Source: Paenibacillus pinisoli
GTDB lineage: Bacteria > Bacillota > Bacilli > Paenibacillales > Paenibacillaceae
Reading direction: 5' to 3'
Assembly: GCF_003605435.1 (NCBI RefSeq)
Contig: NZ_QXQB01000005.1
Coordinates: forward strand, 310,001-374,000
DNA: 64,000 nt
Made by a program: the position numbers and the translations under genes. The notes under the pieces are model-generated. The model ran no database searches and was not told the DNA's origin. It saw only the letters and a list, made by a program, of their open reading frames with translations. Shown in pieces: positions 26,331-33,455 of the stretch (position 1 is its first letter; every line of letters starts with the position of its first letter).

Positions 26331-27119
26331 TTATTGCTCCAAAAGTTGAAGCAGCTCTTCCAGATTCGCAATTTCATAAGTAGGAACGATCTCATCGCTT
26401 CGCTTCATGCCATGACGATTAATCCAGACGGAAGTCATGCCGATCGTGTTCGCGCCAAGGATATCCGTCGTCAGCTTATCTCCCACCATGATGCCGTGAT
26501 CCGCTTCAATATCAAGCTTCTCCAGCGCATGCTTGAAGATCGACGCTGCCGGTTTGCCTTCGCCAAACTGACCAGAGATGATAATATGATCGAAATAAGG
26601 AATGAGTGCGGGAACCCCATCCAACTTCTCCTTCTGAAGATCAGGAGAGCCATTGGTCAGGAGCAACAGCTTGTATTTGCCCTTCAGCTTGTCAAGAACA
26701 GCAAAAGTCTCGTCATAAACAATCGGCCGCTTGCGCCGCTCAGCCGGGAATTGCTCTGCCAGCTTGGCCCCTAGCTCCGCATCGTCGACGCCAAGCGCCT
26801 TCAGTCCGCGTGTCCATGCTTCTCTGCGATAATTCGGCGCAAGCTGCTGCAGCTTGCGGAATTCCTCTTGCTCGCCTTCCGCAAAATTCGCCCACAGGCC
26901 TTCAAACGGGTTAATGCCGATCATTTTCGTAAATGGAAATGTCTCATACGATTCATACAGCTCTCTTGCTTCCTTGCGGACAGCAGCTTCCAGCTCGCCG
27001 ATATCTAAGCCTGTCGCTTCCGCACCCGCTCTGCAGGTTGCCTCGAATGCTTCCTTGACGCTGCGGTCATCCCACAACAGCGTGTCATCCAGATCGAATA
27101 ATACCGCCTGTTTGGCCAT
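26331..27119 (-). CDS. HAD-IA family hydrolase, YjjG-like
   Basis: 262 residues. HAD motif I is LFDLDDTLLW with Asp9 and Asp11, motif II LLLTNGS, motif III Lys in GEGKPAASIF, motif IV MVGDKLTTDILGA, with a helical C1 cap between. The form is that of YjjG/YfnB-type nucleotidases and other small-molecule phosphatases; substrate unknown. ATG with GGGGGAG. The next gene upstream (27147) is only 27 bases away. Confidence 0.88.
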   Translation of the reverse strand: MAKQAVLFDLDDTLLWDDRSVKEAFEATCRAGAEATGLDIGELEAAVRKEARELYESYETFPFTKMIGINPFEGLWANFAEGEQEEFRKLQQLAPNYRREAWTRGLKALGVDDAELGAKLAEQFPAERRKRPIVYDETFAVLDKLKGKYKLLLLTNGSPDLQKEKLDGVPALIPYFDHIIISGQFGEGKPAASIFKHALEKLDIEADHGIMVGDKLTTDILGANTIGMTSVWINRHGMKRSDEIVPTYEIANLEELLQLLEQ

Positions 27120-27146
27120 GATGGTCTCTACTCCCCCACGAATCGA

Positions 27147-27653
27147 TTATTTTTCGTTAAACTCAATATTATGCGTTGCTGCGAATGCCTTCAGCTTAGC
27201 CGCCATCTCTTCGGTCTTAAAGCGGTTGAGCAGTCGCGAATATGTCCAGCTTGCGCCCCTCTGCGGCATAATGGTGACGTAGCCGTCTTGAACGCGAATG
27301 CCTTTGATGTCCGCCACATTCAGACGCTTGTCCCCTGTCATGCGGCGAGATTGCACATAATCCTTGCCGATCGTCAGGTATGGCTTGCGGAAGAAAAACA
27401 ATGCAGCCAAGATGATATAACACGCTACGGTCACCCAGTACATCGTCGTAGCCTCAAAATTCGGGTCGCCTTGCATCACAAAGCTGTATAAAGCTACAAA
27501 AACCAATAGCAAAATCGGAAATACATAGTTCCGGCCCGCATATCGGTCCTTCTTCTCTGCATTGAATACAACCGGCGAACCGCCGTGCTTCTTGCGGTCC
27601 TTATTAATCTTGCCCATGTTTTTACGTACTTTGCGTTCCCATGACCGTGACAA
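27147..27653 (-). CDS. Two-helix membrane protein with a PH-like C-terminal domain
   Basis: 168 residues; family not recognised with certainty. A very basic N-terminus (RSWERKVRKNMGKINKDRKK) precedes two membrane helices at about 43-61 and 69-88, then a soluble part with TIGKDYVQSRRMTGDKRLNVADIKGIRVQDGYVTI, which reads like the bacterial PH-domain (YdbT/YvbH-like) pattern. The start is TTG, fixed by a perfect AGGAGGAACAGCC in front of it. It probably forms an operon with the HAD gene downstream. Confidence 0.72.
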   Translation of the reverse strand: MSRSWERKVRKNMGKINKDRKKHGGSPVVFNAEKKDRYAGRNYVFPILLLVFVALYSFVMQGDPNFEATTMYWVTVACYIILAALFFFRKPYLTIGKDYVQSRRMTGDKRLNVADIKGIRVQDGYVTIMPQRGASWTYSRLLNRFKTEEMAAKLKAFAATHNIEFNEK

Positions 27654-27664
27654 GGCTGTTCCTC

Positions 27665-27874
27665 CTAGTGCTTCAAATTTTGGTCCCCGTTTTGATCCTC
27701 TTCGTCTTCGACGTATTTAATCGAATCGAGCTGCTGCTTGAAGTTGCTTTTGAAGTTGTTCAAGTAACGCTGTCTCAGCTCATCGCGCTCCTTCGTTTCC
27801 TCGTCCGTCAAGCCTACTGTTTTATTTTTGCGGGAAAGCTCATTAATACGCGCAATCAATTTATCGAAATCCAT
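27665..27874 (-). CDS. ynzC: DUF896 protein, YnzC-like
   Basis: 69 residues, mostly helical hairpin: LIARINELSRKNKTVGLTDEETKERDELRQRYL is the DUF896 signature. In B. subtilis ynzC lies in the SOS operon yneA-yneB-ynzC opposite lexA. Here it also follows yneA, but the yneB resolvase gene is missing and a terminator separates the two. The ATG at 27874 with AGGGGAG is used; a longer frame to 28051 would cross the terminator. Function unknown. Confidence 0.9.
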   Translation of the reverse strand: MDFDKLIARINELSRKNKTVGLTDEETKERDELRQRYLNNFKSNFKQQLDSIKYVEDEEDQNGDQNLKH

Positions 27875-28002
27875 CCCTTTCAACTCCCCTCTAGCTGTAA
27901 ACATTTGCATCCCCACCGGTACCATACGTCTCATTAACGCCATGGTTGCGGGAATGACCATCATTTTGAACTCAACTCTACTATTATAACAGAAAATAAA
28001 AC

Positions 28003-28039
28003 AAAAAAAGAGCGCTATAACCCAAAGGCTGCAGCGCTT
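28003..28039 (-). terminator. Terminator of yneA
   Basis: GAAGCGCT / AGCGCTC pairing (28033-28039 with 28010-28016) followed on the minus strand by seven T. It lies between yneA and ynzC, so ynzC may be partly uncoupled from the SOS promoter. Confidence 0.7.
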
Positions 28040-28055
28040 CTTGCACTTCATTCTA

Positions 28056-28373
28056 TTATATATCCGGAATAATCAGCTGTTGTCCAGGGACGATGATGGA
28101 ATCCGTCAAATTGTTGCGGTTCTTAATGGAGTAAACAAGAAAACCAATGTCATCATGTCTCTCCGCGTAACGAACAGCGATCGACCACAAAGAGTCGCCG
28201 CTCCCTACGGTCACGACTTGCTCTTGCTCCGACGGCTTCATTGTTCCCGATGCCTTAGTGCCCATCAGCATAAAGCTGCTGAACAGCAACAGTGCTATCA
28301 ATAAACTAACAACGATTCGCATGCCATGTCCCTTAATCCAGCTGCCAACCGCGCCTATGTATGTTGTATTCAT
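28056..28373 (-). CDS. yneA: YneA-like SOS cell-division inhibitor with LysM domain
   Basis: 105 residues from the ATG at 28373: a short basic N-terminus, one membrane helix (about 18-38) and a C-terminal LysM domain (VVTVGSGDSLWSIAVRY...IIVPGQQLIIPDI). B. subtilis YneA is also near 105 residues, has the same layout, is divergent from lexA and blocks septation after DNA damage. An ATG at 28430 with GGGGTG is the alternative start. Starts upstream of 28455 are excluded because the promoter and LexA boxes lie there. Confidence 0.88.
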   Translation of the reverse strand: MNTTYIGAVGSWIKGHGMRIVVSLLIALLLFSSFMLMGTKASGTMKPSEQEQVVTVGSGDSLWSIAVRYAERHDDIGFLVYSIKNRNNLTDSIIVPGQQLIIPDI

Positions 28374-28442
28374 GGATGTGTCCCGCTCCGGATGAATGGA
28401 ACGGTATGAAGAAGGATTCATTATCATCATTATCAGCACCCC

Positions 28443-28545
28443 AAACATTTGTTCTGTTTTCAGATTAGCACGAACAAGTGTTCCAGTCAACACAAAAATA
28501 CGAACCTTTGTGCTTGAGAACTTATGTTTGTACGAACTGTGGTTC
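28443..28545. promoter_or_regulatory. Four LexA boxes between yneA and lexA
   Basis: Palindromes of the form GAACnnnnGTTY at 28443-28454 (read on the minus strand), 28472-28483, 28518-28529 and 28534-28545. The second matches the 14-base Bacillus consensus fully (CGAACAAGTGTTCC). The second lies in the spacer of the yneA promoter, the fourth in the spacer of the lexA promoter, the third just upstream of the lexA -35, and the first at the yneA start point. Confidence 0.92.
28462..28490 (-). promoter_or_regulatory. yneA promoter
   Basis: Minus strand TTGACT (28485-28490), 17-base spacer holding a LexA box, TAATCT (28462-28467). Confidence 0.8.
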
Positions 28546-28556
28546 TGTGTTATAAT
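28528..28556 (+). promoter_or_regulatory. lexA promoter
   Basis: TTGTAC at 28528-28533, 17-base spacer holding a LexA box, TATAAT at 28551-28556. Confidence 0.85.
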
Positions 28557-28588
28557 TTGACACAATAAGATGAATGGAGATGATGTAC

Positions 28589-29212
28589 GTGTCGAAGCTG
28601 TCCAAACGGCAACATTCGATTCTTGAATTTATCAAGCAGGAAGTACGGGAGAAGGGTTACCCGCCCTCCGTTCGGGAAATCGCAGAAGCCGTTGGCCTGC
28701 TGTCCAGTTCCACCGTTCACGGCCATCTGGACAGGCTGGAGAAGAAGGGCTTCATCCGCCGCGACCCGACCAAGCCCCGCGCTATCGAGATTTTGAACCA
28801 AGACGATAACCAGGACAACGTCATCCCGTTCCCAGTCGCGCAAGTACCGATCGTAGGCAAGGTTACGGCTGGTATTCCGATTACGGCTACGGAGAACATA
28901 GAGGATTATTTCCCCCTTCCATCCCATTATGTGGGGGACAGCAAAGTGTTTATCTTGAACGTTGTAGGCGAAAGCATGATCGAAGCCGGCATACATAACG
29001 GCGACTACGTCATTGTGCGCCAGCAGCAGACAGCCAACAACGGCGAGATCGTCGTCGCGATGACAGAGGATGACGAGGCTACGGTCAAGACGTTCTACAA
29101 GGAGAAGGATCATATCCGCCTCCAACCGGAGAATGAGACAATGGAGCCGATCCGTCTTAAGAATGTCACTATTCTCGGCAAGGTTATCGGATTGTTCCGC
29201 GATATCCACTAG
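28589..29212 (+). CDS. lexA: LexA, SOS repressor
   Basis: 207 residues. N-terminal winged helix (SVREIAEAVGLLSSSTVHGHLDRL) and C-terminal S24 self-cleavage domain: scissile Ala94-Gly95, nucleophile Ser129 in GESM and general base Lys167 in TVKTF. RecA filaments trigger self-cleavage and release of SOS genes. The GTG at 28589 is chosen because GGAG lies nine bases before it and it yields the normal (M)SKLSKRQ start; the ATG at 28574 has no site. Autoregulated through the boxes upstream. Terminator follows. Confidence 0.97.
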   Translation: MSKLSKRQHSILEFIKQEVREKGYPPSVREIAEAVGLLSSSTVHGHLDRLEKKGFIRRDPTKPRAIEILNQDDNQDNVIPFPVAQVPIVGKVTAGIPITATENIEDYFPLPSHYVGDSKVFILNVVGESMIEAGIHNGDYVIVRQQQTANNGEIVVAMTEDDEATVKTFYKEKDHIRLQPENETMEPIRLKNVTILGKVIGLFRDIH

Positions 29213-29221
29213 GACAGCAAG

Positions 29222-29266
29222 AAGGCTGCTCGCATGAAGTTAACTTCATGAGAACAGCCTTTTTTA
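29222..29266 (+). terminator. Terminator of lexA
   Basis: AAGGCTG / CAGCCTT with inner ATGAAGTTAACTTCAT palindrome, then a T run. Confidence 0.9.
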
Positions 29267-29377
29267 TTTGAATGGGTTAATCAAGCGACGGGTTCTCTCT
29301 ACATAATCAAGCCATTTCAGTTCAATGCTTCACCATCGCATTCATACTGCCGATATATAGAGCAGGAGGTGTATAAT

Positions 29378-29554
29378 TTGGATATTGGCGCACTATCAAT
29401 AGCACTGAGTCAATCAAAGCTGGCGCAATCCGTAGGCATCAAGATGCTGAGCATCGCCAAAGGACAAGCCGAGCAGCAAGGTCAGCAGTTGGCCGAGATG
29501 ATCGGCAAGAGCCTGGACCCTAATATCGGACAAAACCTGGATATTCGAGCTTAA
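29378..29554 (+). CDS. YjfB-family small protein
   Basis: 58 residues, (M)DIGALSIALSQSKLAQSVGIKMLSIAKGQA..., matching the YjfB family, annotated as putative motility proteins because of links to flagellar sigma-D genes in Bacillus. No flagellar gene is near, so the role is open. The start is TTG with a perfect AGGAGG eight bases upstream; a GTG at 29369 overlaps the site and is rejected. A terminator follows directly. Confidence 0.8.
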   Translation: MDIGALSIALSQSKLAQSVGIKMLSIAKGQAEQQGQQLAEMIGKSLDPNIGQNLDIRA

Positions 29555-29560
29555 TGATCC

Positions 29561-29588
29561 AACCCGCAAATATGCGGGTTTTTCTTTT
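29561..29588 (+). terminator. Terminator of the YjfB-like gene
   Basis: AACCCGC / GCGGGTT with a 6-base loop, then TTTCTTTT. Confidence 0.9.
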
Positions 29589-29602
29589 GTACCGCTTCCC
29601 TG

Positions 29603-29800
29603 CTACACCTTACGCGCTAGTTTGGATATTTCCACATCGACCACATTATCCGTTTTGAAAATACGCATGGCCTCAGCCGAGTAACAGTATGCTTTGAACT
29701 GATTGCCCTTTACAGAAATAATTCGCACATCGCGAATCGATACGTTTTTCTTCCTGTCGATGTATATCAGCTGCACGACTTTGCCAATATAGCTCTCCAT
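29603..29800 (-). CDS. Small stand-alone WYL-like domain protein under a LexA-type promoter
   Basis: 65 residues: KVVQLIYIDRKKNVSIRDVRIISVKGNQFKAYCYSAEAMRIFKTDNVVDVE. This reads like the core of a WYL domain (strand, basic loop, R-x-V-x-I, then x-AYC...R-x-F-x-x-D-x-I), without any helix-turn-helix. WYL domains bind single-stranded nucleic acid or nucleotides and often regulate phage defence or DNA repair. The start at 29800 has AGGCGGTGA; an earlier ATG at 29842 would lie inside the promoter. The promoter at 29832-29860 has a LexA box in its spacer, so I infer SOS control. Assignment to WYL is by eye. Confidence 0.7.
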   Translation of the reverse strand: MESYIGKVVQLIYIDRKKNVSIRDVRIISVKGNQFKAYCYSAEAMRIFKTDNVVDVEISKLARKV

Positions 29801-29831
29801 GCCATCACCGCCTGAACGAATGTATGTTCTT

Positions 29832-29860
29832 ATTATACCCAAAACATACGTTCGCGTAAC
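29832..29860 (-). promoter_or_regulatory. Promoter with LexA box for the small WYL-like gene
   Basis: Minus strand TATAAT (29832-29837), 17-base spacer 29838-29854, weak -35 GTTACG (29855-29860). The spacer holds CGAACGTATGTTTT (core 29842-29853), 13 of 14 matches to the Bacillus LexA consensus. Confidence 0.75.
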
Positions 29861-29897
29861 ATGCAGTTTTTAACTTTTTTCCAGGCAACGCCATCCG

Positions 29898-31721
29898 TTA
29901 TACGCCCAGCGCCTGCTCCTCCCATTCCTTCGTATACCAGCCCGCTTGCTTGCGGAACATCGCGGCATATTCCCCGTTGCGCTCCATCAGCTCATCGTGA
30001 TTGCCCTCTTCTGCCAGACAGCCGTCCTTTAACACTAGAATGCGATCAGCAAACCGGCAGCTTCCAAGGCGATGAGTAATAAAAACCGCTGTCTTCCCGC
30101 TTGTCAGCTTCATCAAATTTTCGAAGATCGCCGCTTCGGTCATCGGATCAAGCGATGCAGTAGGCTCGTCCAATACAATCAGCTCGAACTCCCGGTAAAA
30201 CGCCCGATTCAGCGCAATTCGCTGCCATTGCCCGTAAGACAGCTCATGGCCGCCATCAAATTGAATGCCCAGCACAGTATCCCAGCCTTGCGGCAGCTTA
30301 TGGATGAAGGAGGCGGTATTCGCCTCTTCGCTGGACCTGCGAAGCTTGTCCCGGTTGCCCAGCTCGTCAATACCGCCGAGACCGATGTTCTCCCATACGG
30401 GGAAAGGAAACTGAACAAAGTCCTGGAATATCGCGCTCATACGGTTTCGAAGGCCTTCCGGCTCAATATTCTCATACTCCACCCCATCCACTGCCACCCT
30501 GCCTTTGTCCGGCTTATATAGACCAAGCAAACACTTAGCCAGCGTGCTTTTGCCCGCTCCGTTATCCCCTACAATCGCAATGGTCTCGCCAGCCCTGATC
30601 GCGAAGCTTATGCCATTCAAGGCCGGATTAGGCGCACCGTCATAATGAAACGTCAGCTGCTCTACCGTTATCCCCTGCTTAATGGGAGAAGGAAATGGTT
30701 GATCTCCCTTTCCTCCGCTTTCTTCAGGAAGCTCGATGAATGAAAGCATTTCATTGGCATGCAGCAGGCCCTGATGAATATTGGAGTAGCCCTGTGCCAG
30801 GCCTTGTACAAGAGACTGCGAGCTGAATAGCGCTTGCGCCAGCGCCACATATTGACCGATGGCCAGTCCGCCATTGGCGCCGGTATGCAAAGCGAACAGC
30901 AGCATGACGCTAAGCAACATTACCGTCAGCATCTGCACCCCGTAGGTGATGCCGATCGTTTTGCGCTCAAGCGACAGCAGCCTGTCCATATTTCTGAGCG
31001 CAATCCGTTTCCATTTGGCAATCAAATAAGAAGCCATTCCAAACACGCGAATTTCCTTGGCCCCTTCTCTGCTCTTGAGCAAATTGCTGATAAAGGATGA
31101 CATCCGCTCATCCGGCGTTTGTCGTATAATGAGCTTGAACAACGCTTTGCTCTCGTACAAATAAGACCCAAGCATCGGCACAACAAGCAAAAGCATACCC
31201 AGCGACAGCAGCCAATGGAATTGGGCCAGCACCACCATATAGCCGACCACGGTTATTAAATTTTGAATCATCGTCAACACGGTAAATATAATGCCGATTC
31301 CTTGCATCTGCATGCTGAAGGAAGTTCGTTGCAGCCGGTCATAATTCAAGTGGTTGTCAAAATAAGAGAGCGGCAGCCGGTTCACCTTCGTCGATAGCAG
31401 TTCATCAAAGTATAGCTTGGCACGCTGGTTAAACAATTGCTGCGTGTATTTGAATACGGCTCCTATCAATACGCCTGATACAAGCAGTGCAAGCTGAAGC
31501 CCGACAAGCAAGTATACGCCGCGCATTCCGTCCCCGTTATTCCCTTGGAAAAGCATCGCCGCTTCCTCGACAAGCTTGCTCGTAATAGCCAGCTGCGCAA
31601 TCGGCACAAATGCTTGCGCTAATGTCAGAGCAATCAGAACGACAAGCGCCGTCCCGGATATTCTCCACAGTATGGGGATCATCGACCCGAATGTGCGCAG
31701 CTTGCTGAACGATTCATTCAT
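29898..31721 (-). CDS. ABC exporter, fused membrane and ATPase domains, peptide-export type
   Basis: 607 residues. Residues 1-330 hold six membrane helices; residues 350-607 the ATPase: Walker A GDNGAGKS (385-392), signature LSYGQ (494-498, instead of LSGGQ), Walker B ELIVLDEP (513-520) and the H-loop THR. There is no N-terminal C39 peptidase domain, so it does not process a double-glycine leader. It is the last gene of the operon that starts with the Cys-rich peptide, and overlaps the preceding gene by four bases; export of that peptide is the natural inference. No clear terminator follows. Confidence 0.9.
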   Translation of the reverse strand: MNESFSKLRTFGSMIPILWRISGTALVVLIALTLAQAFVPIAQLAITSKLVEEAAMLFQGNNGDGMRGVYLLVGLQLALLVSGVLIGAVFKYTQQLFNQRAKLYFDELLSTKVNRLPLSYFDNHLNYDRLQRTSFSMQMQGIGIIFTVLTMIQNLITVVGYMVVLAQFHWLLSLGMLLLVVPMLGSYLYESKALFKLIIRQTPDERMSSFISNLLKSREGAKEIRVFGMASYLIAKWKRIALRNMDRLLSLERKTIGITYGVQMLTVMLLSVMLLFALHTGANGGLAIGQYVALAQALFSSQSLVQGLAQGYSNIHQGLLHANEMLSFIELPEESGGKGDQPFPSPIKQGITVEQLTFHYDGAPNPALNGISFAIRAGETIAIVGDNGAGKSTLAKCLLGLYKPDKGRVAVDGVEYENIEPEGLRNRMSAIFQDFVQFPFPVWENIGLGGIDELGNRDKLRRSSEEANTASFIHKLPQGWDTVLGIQFDGGHELSYGQWQRIALNRAFYREFELIVLDEPTASLDPMTEAAIFENLMKLTSGKTAVFITHRLGSCRFADRILVLKDGCLAEEGNHDELMERNGEYAAMFRKQAGWYTKEWEEQALGV

Positions 31722-32119
31722 GAGATCTCCTGGCGGGCAATATAGAGCGGATAATGGGCGATTGTCTGCCCCTCTTCATCCGTCATAACAAAGTGGAACA
31801 ACCCCTCACCGTGTACGACAAAACGCGGCTGAAACGCCATATCGATACCGGCCGGAACCGGCGATACACGCTTGTTGACTAATCCTTCGCACCTCTTCTC
31901 CCATACGATCCCCTGATCGTCGTCATAAACCTTTATCCATACCACACCTTGGTTCATGCCGAAAAACAATACTTTTGCCCAAAGATAAAAAAGCGTAACC
32001 GATGGAAACGTACGTATGTGCACGACATTGCGCACATTCTGAATGCAGTGGGCTCTTGCCTCGTAATTGTCCGTCACCCGGTCTGCGATAATAAGCTGTC
32101 CGCTTACTGCTGCATGCAT
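31718..32119 (-). CDS. Unrecognised 133-residue beta-rich protein in the peptide operon
   Basis: 133 residues, no signal peptide or membrane helix. The pattern (IIADRVTDNYEARAHCIQNVRNVVHIRTFPSVTLFYLWAKV, later VSPVPAGIDMAFQPRFVVHGEGLFHFVMTDEEG) suggests a small beta-sandwich and is loosely like the DUF6941-type proteins, but I do not claim membership. The ATG at 32119 has AAAGGGG; a TTG at 32125 is the alternative. It overlaps the exporter start by four bases and follows the second thioredoxin-like gene after about 40 bases. It could bind the peptide or a cofactor; function unknown. Confidence 0.75.
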   Translation of the reverse strand: MHAAVSGQLIIADRVTDNYEARAHCIQNVRNVVHIRTFPSVTLFYLWAKVLFFGMNQGVVWIKVYDDDQGIVWEKRCEGLVNKRVSPVPAGIDMAFQPRFVVHGEGLFHFVMTDEEGQTIAHYPLYIARQEIS

Positions 32120-32160
32120 GATCAACGTCCCCTTTGGAATGAATGATGGAAATTTTCGGC

Positions 32161-32634
32161 CTACTCTCTATGGGTCTCGCTTTGCTCATATAGATGCTCG
32201 ATGTGCTGAATCGTAAATTTCTGCATCATAAGTCCCTTTTCCAGCATGATGGCCCCAGGAGTCGCCTCTAGCCCGAACCTCGCTTTATACACATTTTCCT
32301 CCATCGTATGGACGGGGAATGAGTAATCGTAATAACTAACCAACTCCTCATTCTCCTCCTTCTTCCCGCTGCTGACAACCAGGAGCAAACCGTCGAAGTT
32401 ATCCGCATAGGCAACCAGTTCAGGAAGCAGATCTATACAGCTGCTGCAAGTTAGCGAAACAAACAGCACGGCGGCCCTCTCCGCGTCCGCTAGCCTGGGA
32501 TCCAAGTCCATACCAGGGAAGGGCTCGCCAGGGACAAAAGGCTGTTCTGCCGTTTCTGTCGGACCTGAAGCGTAGGTCTGCTCTCTCTCCAGCGTCTCCC
32601 GTTTGAATAAATCCCGAAAGTTCAGCTTGCTCAT
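32161..32634 (-). CDS. Thioredoxin-fold protein 2 of the peptide operon (CSSC)
   Basis: 157 residues, TlpA/ResA-like thioredoxin fold with C63-SSC-66 (FVSLTCSSCIDLLPEL) and a cis-proline loop (ATPGAIML). No signal sequence or membrane anchor is visible, so it appears cytoplasmic, unlike TlpA, ResA or BdbA. Residues 20-50 form an acidic, Pro-rich linker. The ATG at 32634 has AAGGAGG and overlaps the stop of thioredoxin-fold protein 1 by four bases. In this setting it probably sets the redox state of the Cys-rich peptide before export (inference). Confidence 0.85.
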   Translation of the reverse strand: MSKLNFRDLFKRETLEREQTYASGPTETAEQPFVPGEPFPGMDLDPRLADAERAAVLFVSLTCSSCIDLLPELVAYADNFDGLLLVVSSGKKEENEELVSYYDYSFPVHTMEENVYKARFGLEATPGAIMLEKGLMMQKFTIQHIEHLYEQSETHRE

Positions 32635-33128
32635 CCTTGTTCCTCCTTTAGCGCGAGCGCAATTTCCGGCTCCATAAATCGTTTGAACGGAGCCATCAGC
32701 TTGCCCCAGAACTCCAAGCTTCCCGCATGCTCGATCGTAATGATCTGGCCCTCTGCATTCAACCCGTAGGCCCATGGATAACCGCGAGTCTTCAGCTCGC
32801 CAAGCAGCACATCATCCGTTGCATGATAAAGCCGCGCAGCCGGGTGGAAGATTTCCTTTGCTTGTTCGAATGCCGATTCCTCTGTATCGATGAAGACAAT
32901 CAGATTCATTGAAGGGTGGCGATGGATCAAAGCGTCGATCGCCTCCATCGCGGGCAAGCAAGGCGCACAGGTCGTGCTGATCGTAGTAACCAATAAGTAA
33001 TCCGTAATAAAATCATATAATTGCAAGGAATCGTAATTAGGAATACGTATATTAGGCATGAAATCGCCGATTTGCAATCCTTCTTCTACTTTCAGAAAAG
33101 ACGGCACCGCCTTCTCCCTCTGGCTCAT
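32631..33128 (-). CDS. Thioredoxin-fold protein 1 of the peptide operon (CAPC)
   Basis: 165 residues, redoxin/TlpA-like: IGDFMPNIRIPNYDS lead-in, C54-AP-C57 active site (TTISTTCAPCLPAM), and a cis-Pro segment RGYPWAYGL. Like its partner it lacks a signal peptide. The ATG at 33128 has GAGGGGGAG; the longer frame to 33221 would run into the hairpin and the peptide gene. It lies 84 bases after the peptide stop and is translationally coupled to thioredoxin-fold protein 2. Two different CxxC proteins in one operon suggest a reductase/isomerase pair for a multi-disulfide product. Confidence 0.87.
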   Translation of the reverse strand: MSQREKAVPSFLKVEEGLQIGDFMPNIRIPNYDSLQLYDFITDYLLVTTISTTCAPCLPAMEAIDALIHRHPSMNLIVFIDTEESAFEQAKEIFHPAARLYHATDDVLLGELKTRGYPWAYGLNAEGQIITIEHAGSLEFWGKLMAPFKRFMEPEIALALKEEQG

Positions 33129-33166
33129 AATGCATGCTCCCCCTCTTCGCAACGAAATAGCAGAAA

Positions 33167-33197
33167 GAGAATCTCTCAAGCAAGCTGAGAGATTCTC
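33167..33197 (-). terminator. Perfect intercistronic hairpin after the Cys-rich peptide gene
   Basis: GAGAATCTCTCA / TGAGAGATTCTC, 12 bp without a mismatch, 7-base loop, then TTTCTGCTATTTCG on the minus strand. It lies 15 bases after the peptide stop. A partial terminator or RNA-stabilising hairpin at this place lets the peptide be made in excess over the downstream proteins, as is common for peptide-precursor genes. Confidence 0.85.
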
Positions 33198-33211
33198 CAT
33201 GAAACCTAATT

Positions 33212-33355
33212 TTACCAGCAATCACAAGGCCCGTTCACACTGCAGTTCTCCGAAGGGCACACGAGTACTCTTCTTCTCGCGTTATTCGGCCCTGGGCAAT
33301 AGCTCGTGCAATACGTGACCCATACTGTGGATCTGCATCCGTTTGGACATGCCAT
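33212..33355 (-). CDS. 47-residue, eight-cysteine peptide: candidate disulfide-rich or modified secreted peptide
   Basis: Short gene with an excellent AAAGGAGGTGA site 7-8 bases before its ATG. Cysteines are at 3, 7, 16, 20, 33, 38, 44 and 46: two CxxxC motifs, then a looser C-terminal set ending GPCDCW. There are three arginines at 27-29 and few acidic residues, so it is slightly basic. There is no signal peptide, no GG or other leader motif and no hydrophobic stretch. It is followed by a hairpin, two thioredoxin-fold genes, an unknown gene and an ABC exporter, which is the layout of a peptide biosynthesis locus. No lanthionine, radical-SAM or glycosyltransferase enzyme is present. I know no family for it. 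Confidence 0.85.
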   Translation of the reverse strand: MACPNGCRSTVWVTYCTSYCPGPNNARRRVLVCPSENCSVNGPCDCW

Positions 33356-33455
33356 TATGATTCACCTCCTTTCAAAAGCTGCTAATCATGAAAATTTATC
33401 TATCACCTCAAGCATAATTATAATATTTTTAGCATTTTTTCCTTTGATAGTTAAC

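Noticed and set aside
27665..28051. Longer form of the DUF896 protein with a hydrophobic N-terminus
   Set aside because: It crosses the yneA terminator; the 69-residue form has its own ribosome site and full domain.
29898..31721. Bacteriocin exporter with C39 peptidase
   Set aside because: The protein starts directly with membrane helices; no Cys/His peptidase motif is present.
33212..33355. Lanthipeptide or sactipeptide precursor
   Set aside because: No LanB/LanC/LanM or radical-SAM gene lies in the operon, and the peptide has no leader-like acidic segment.
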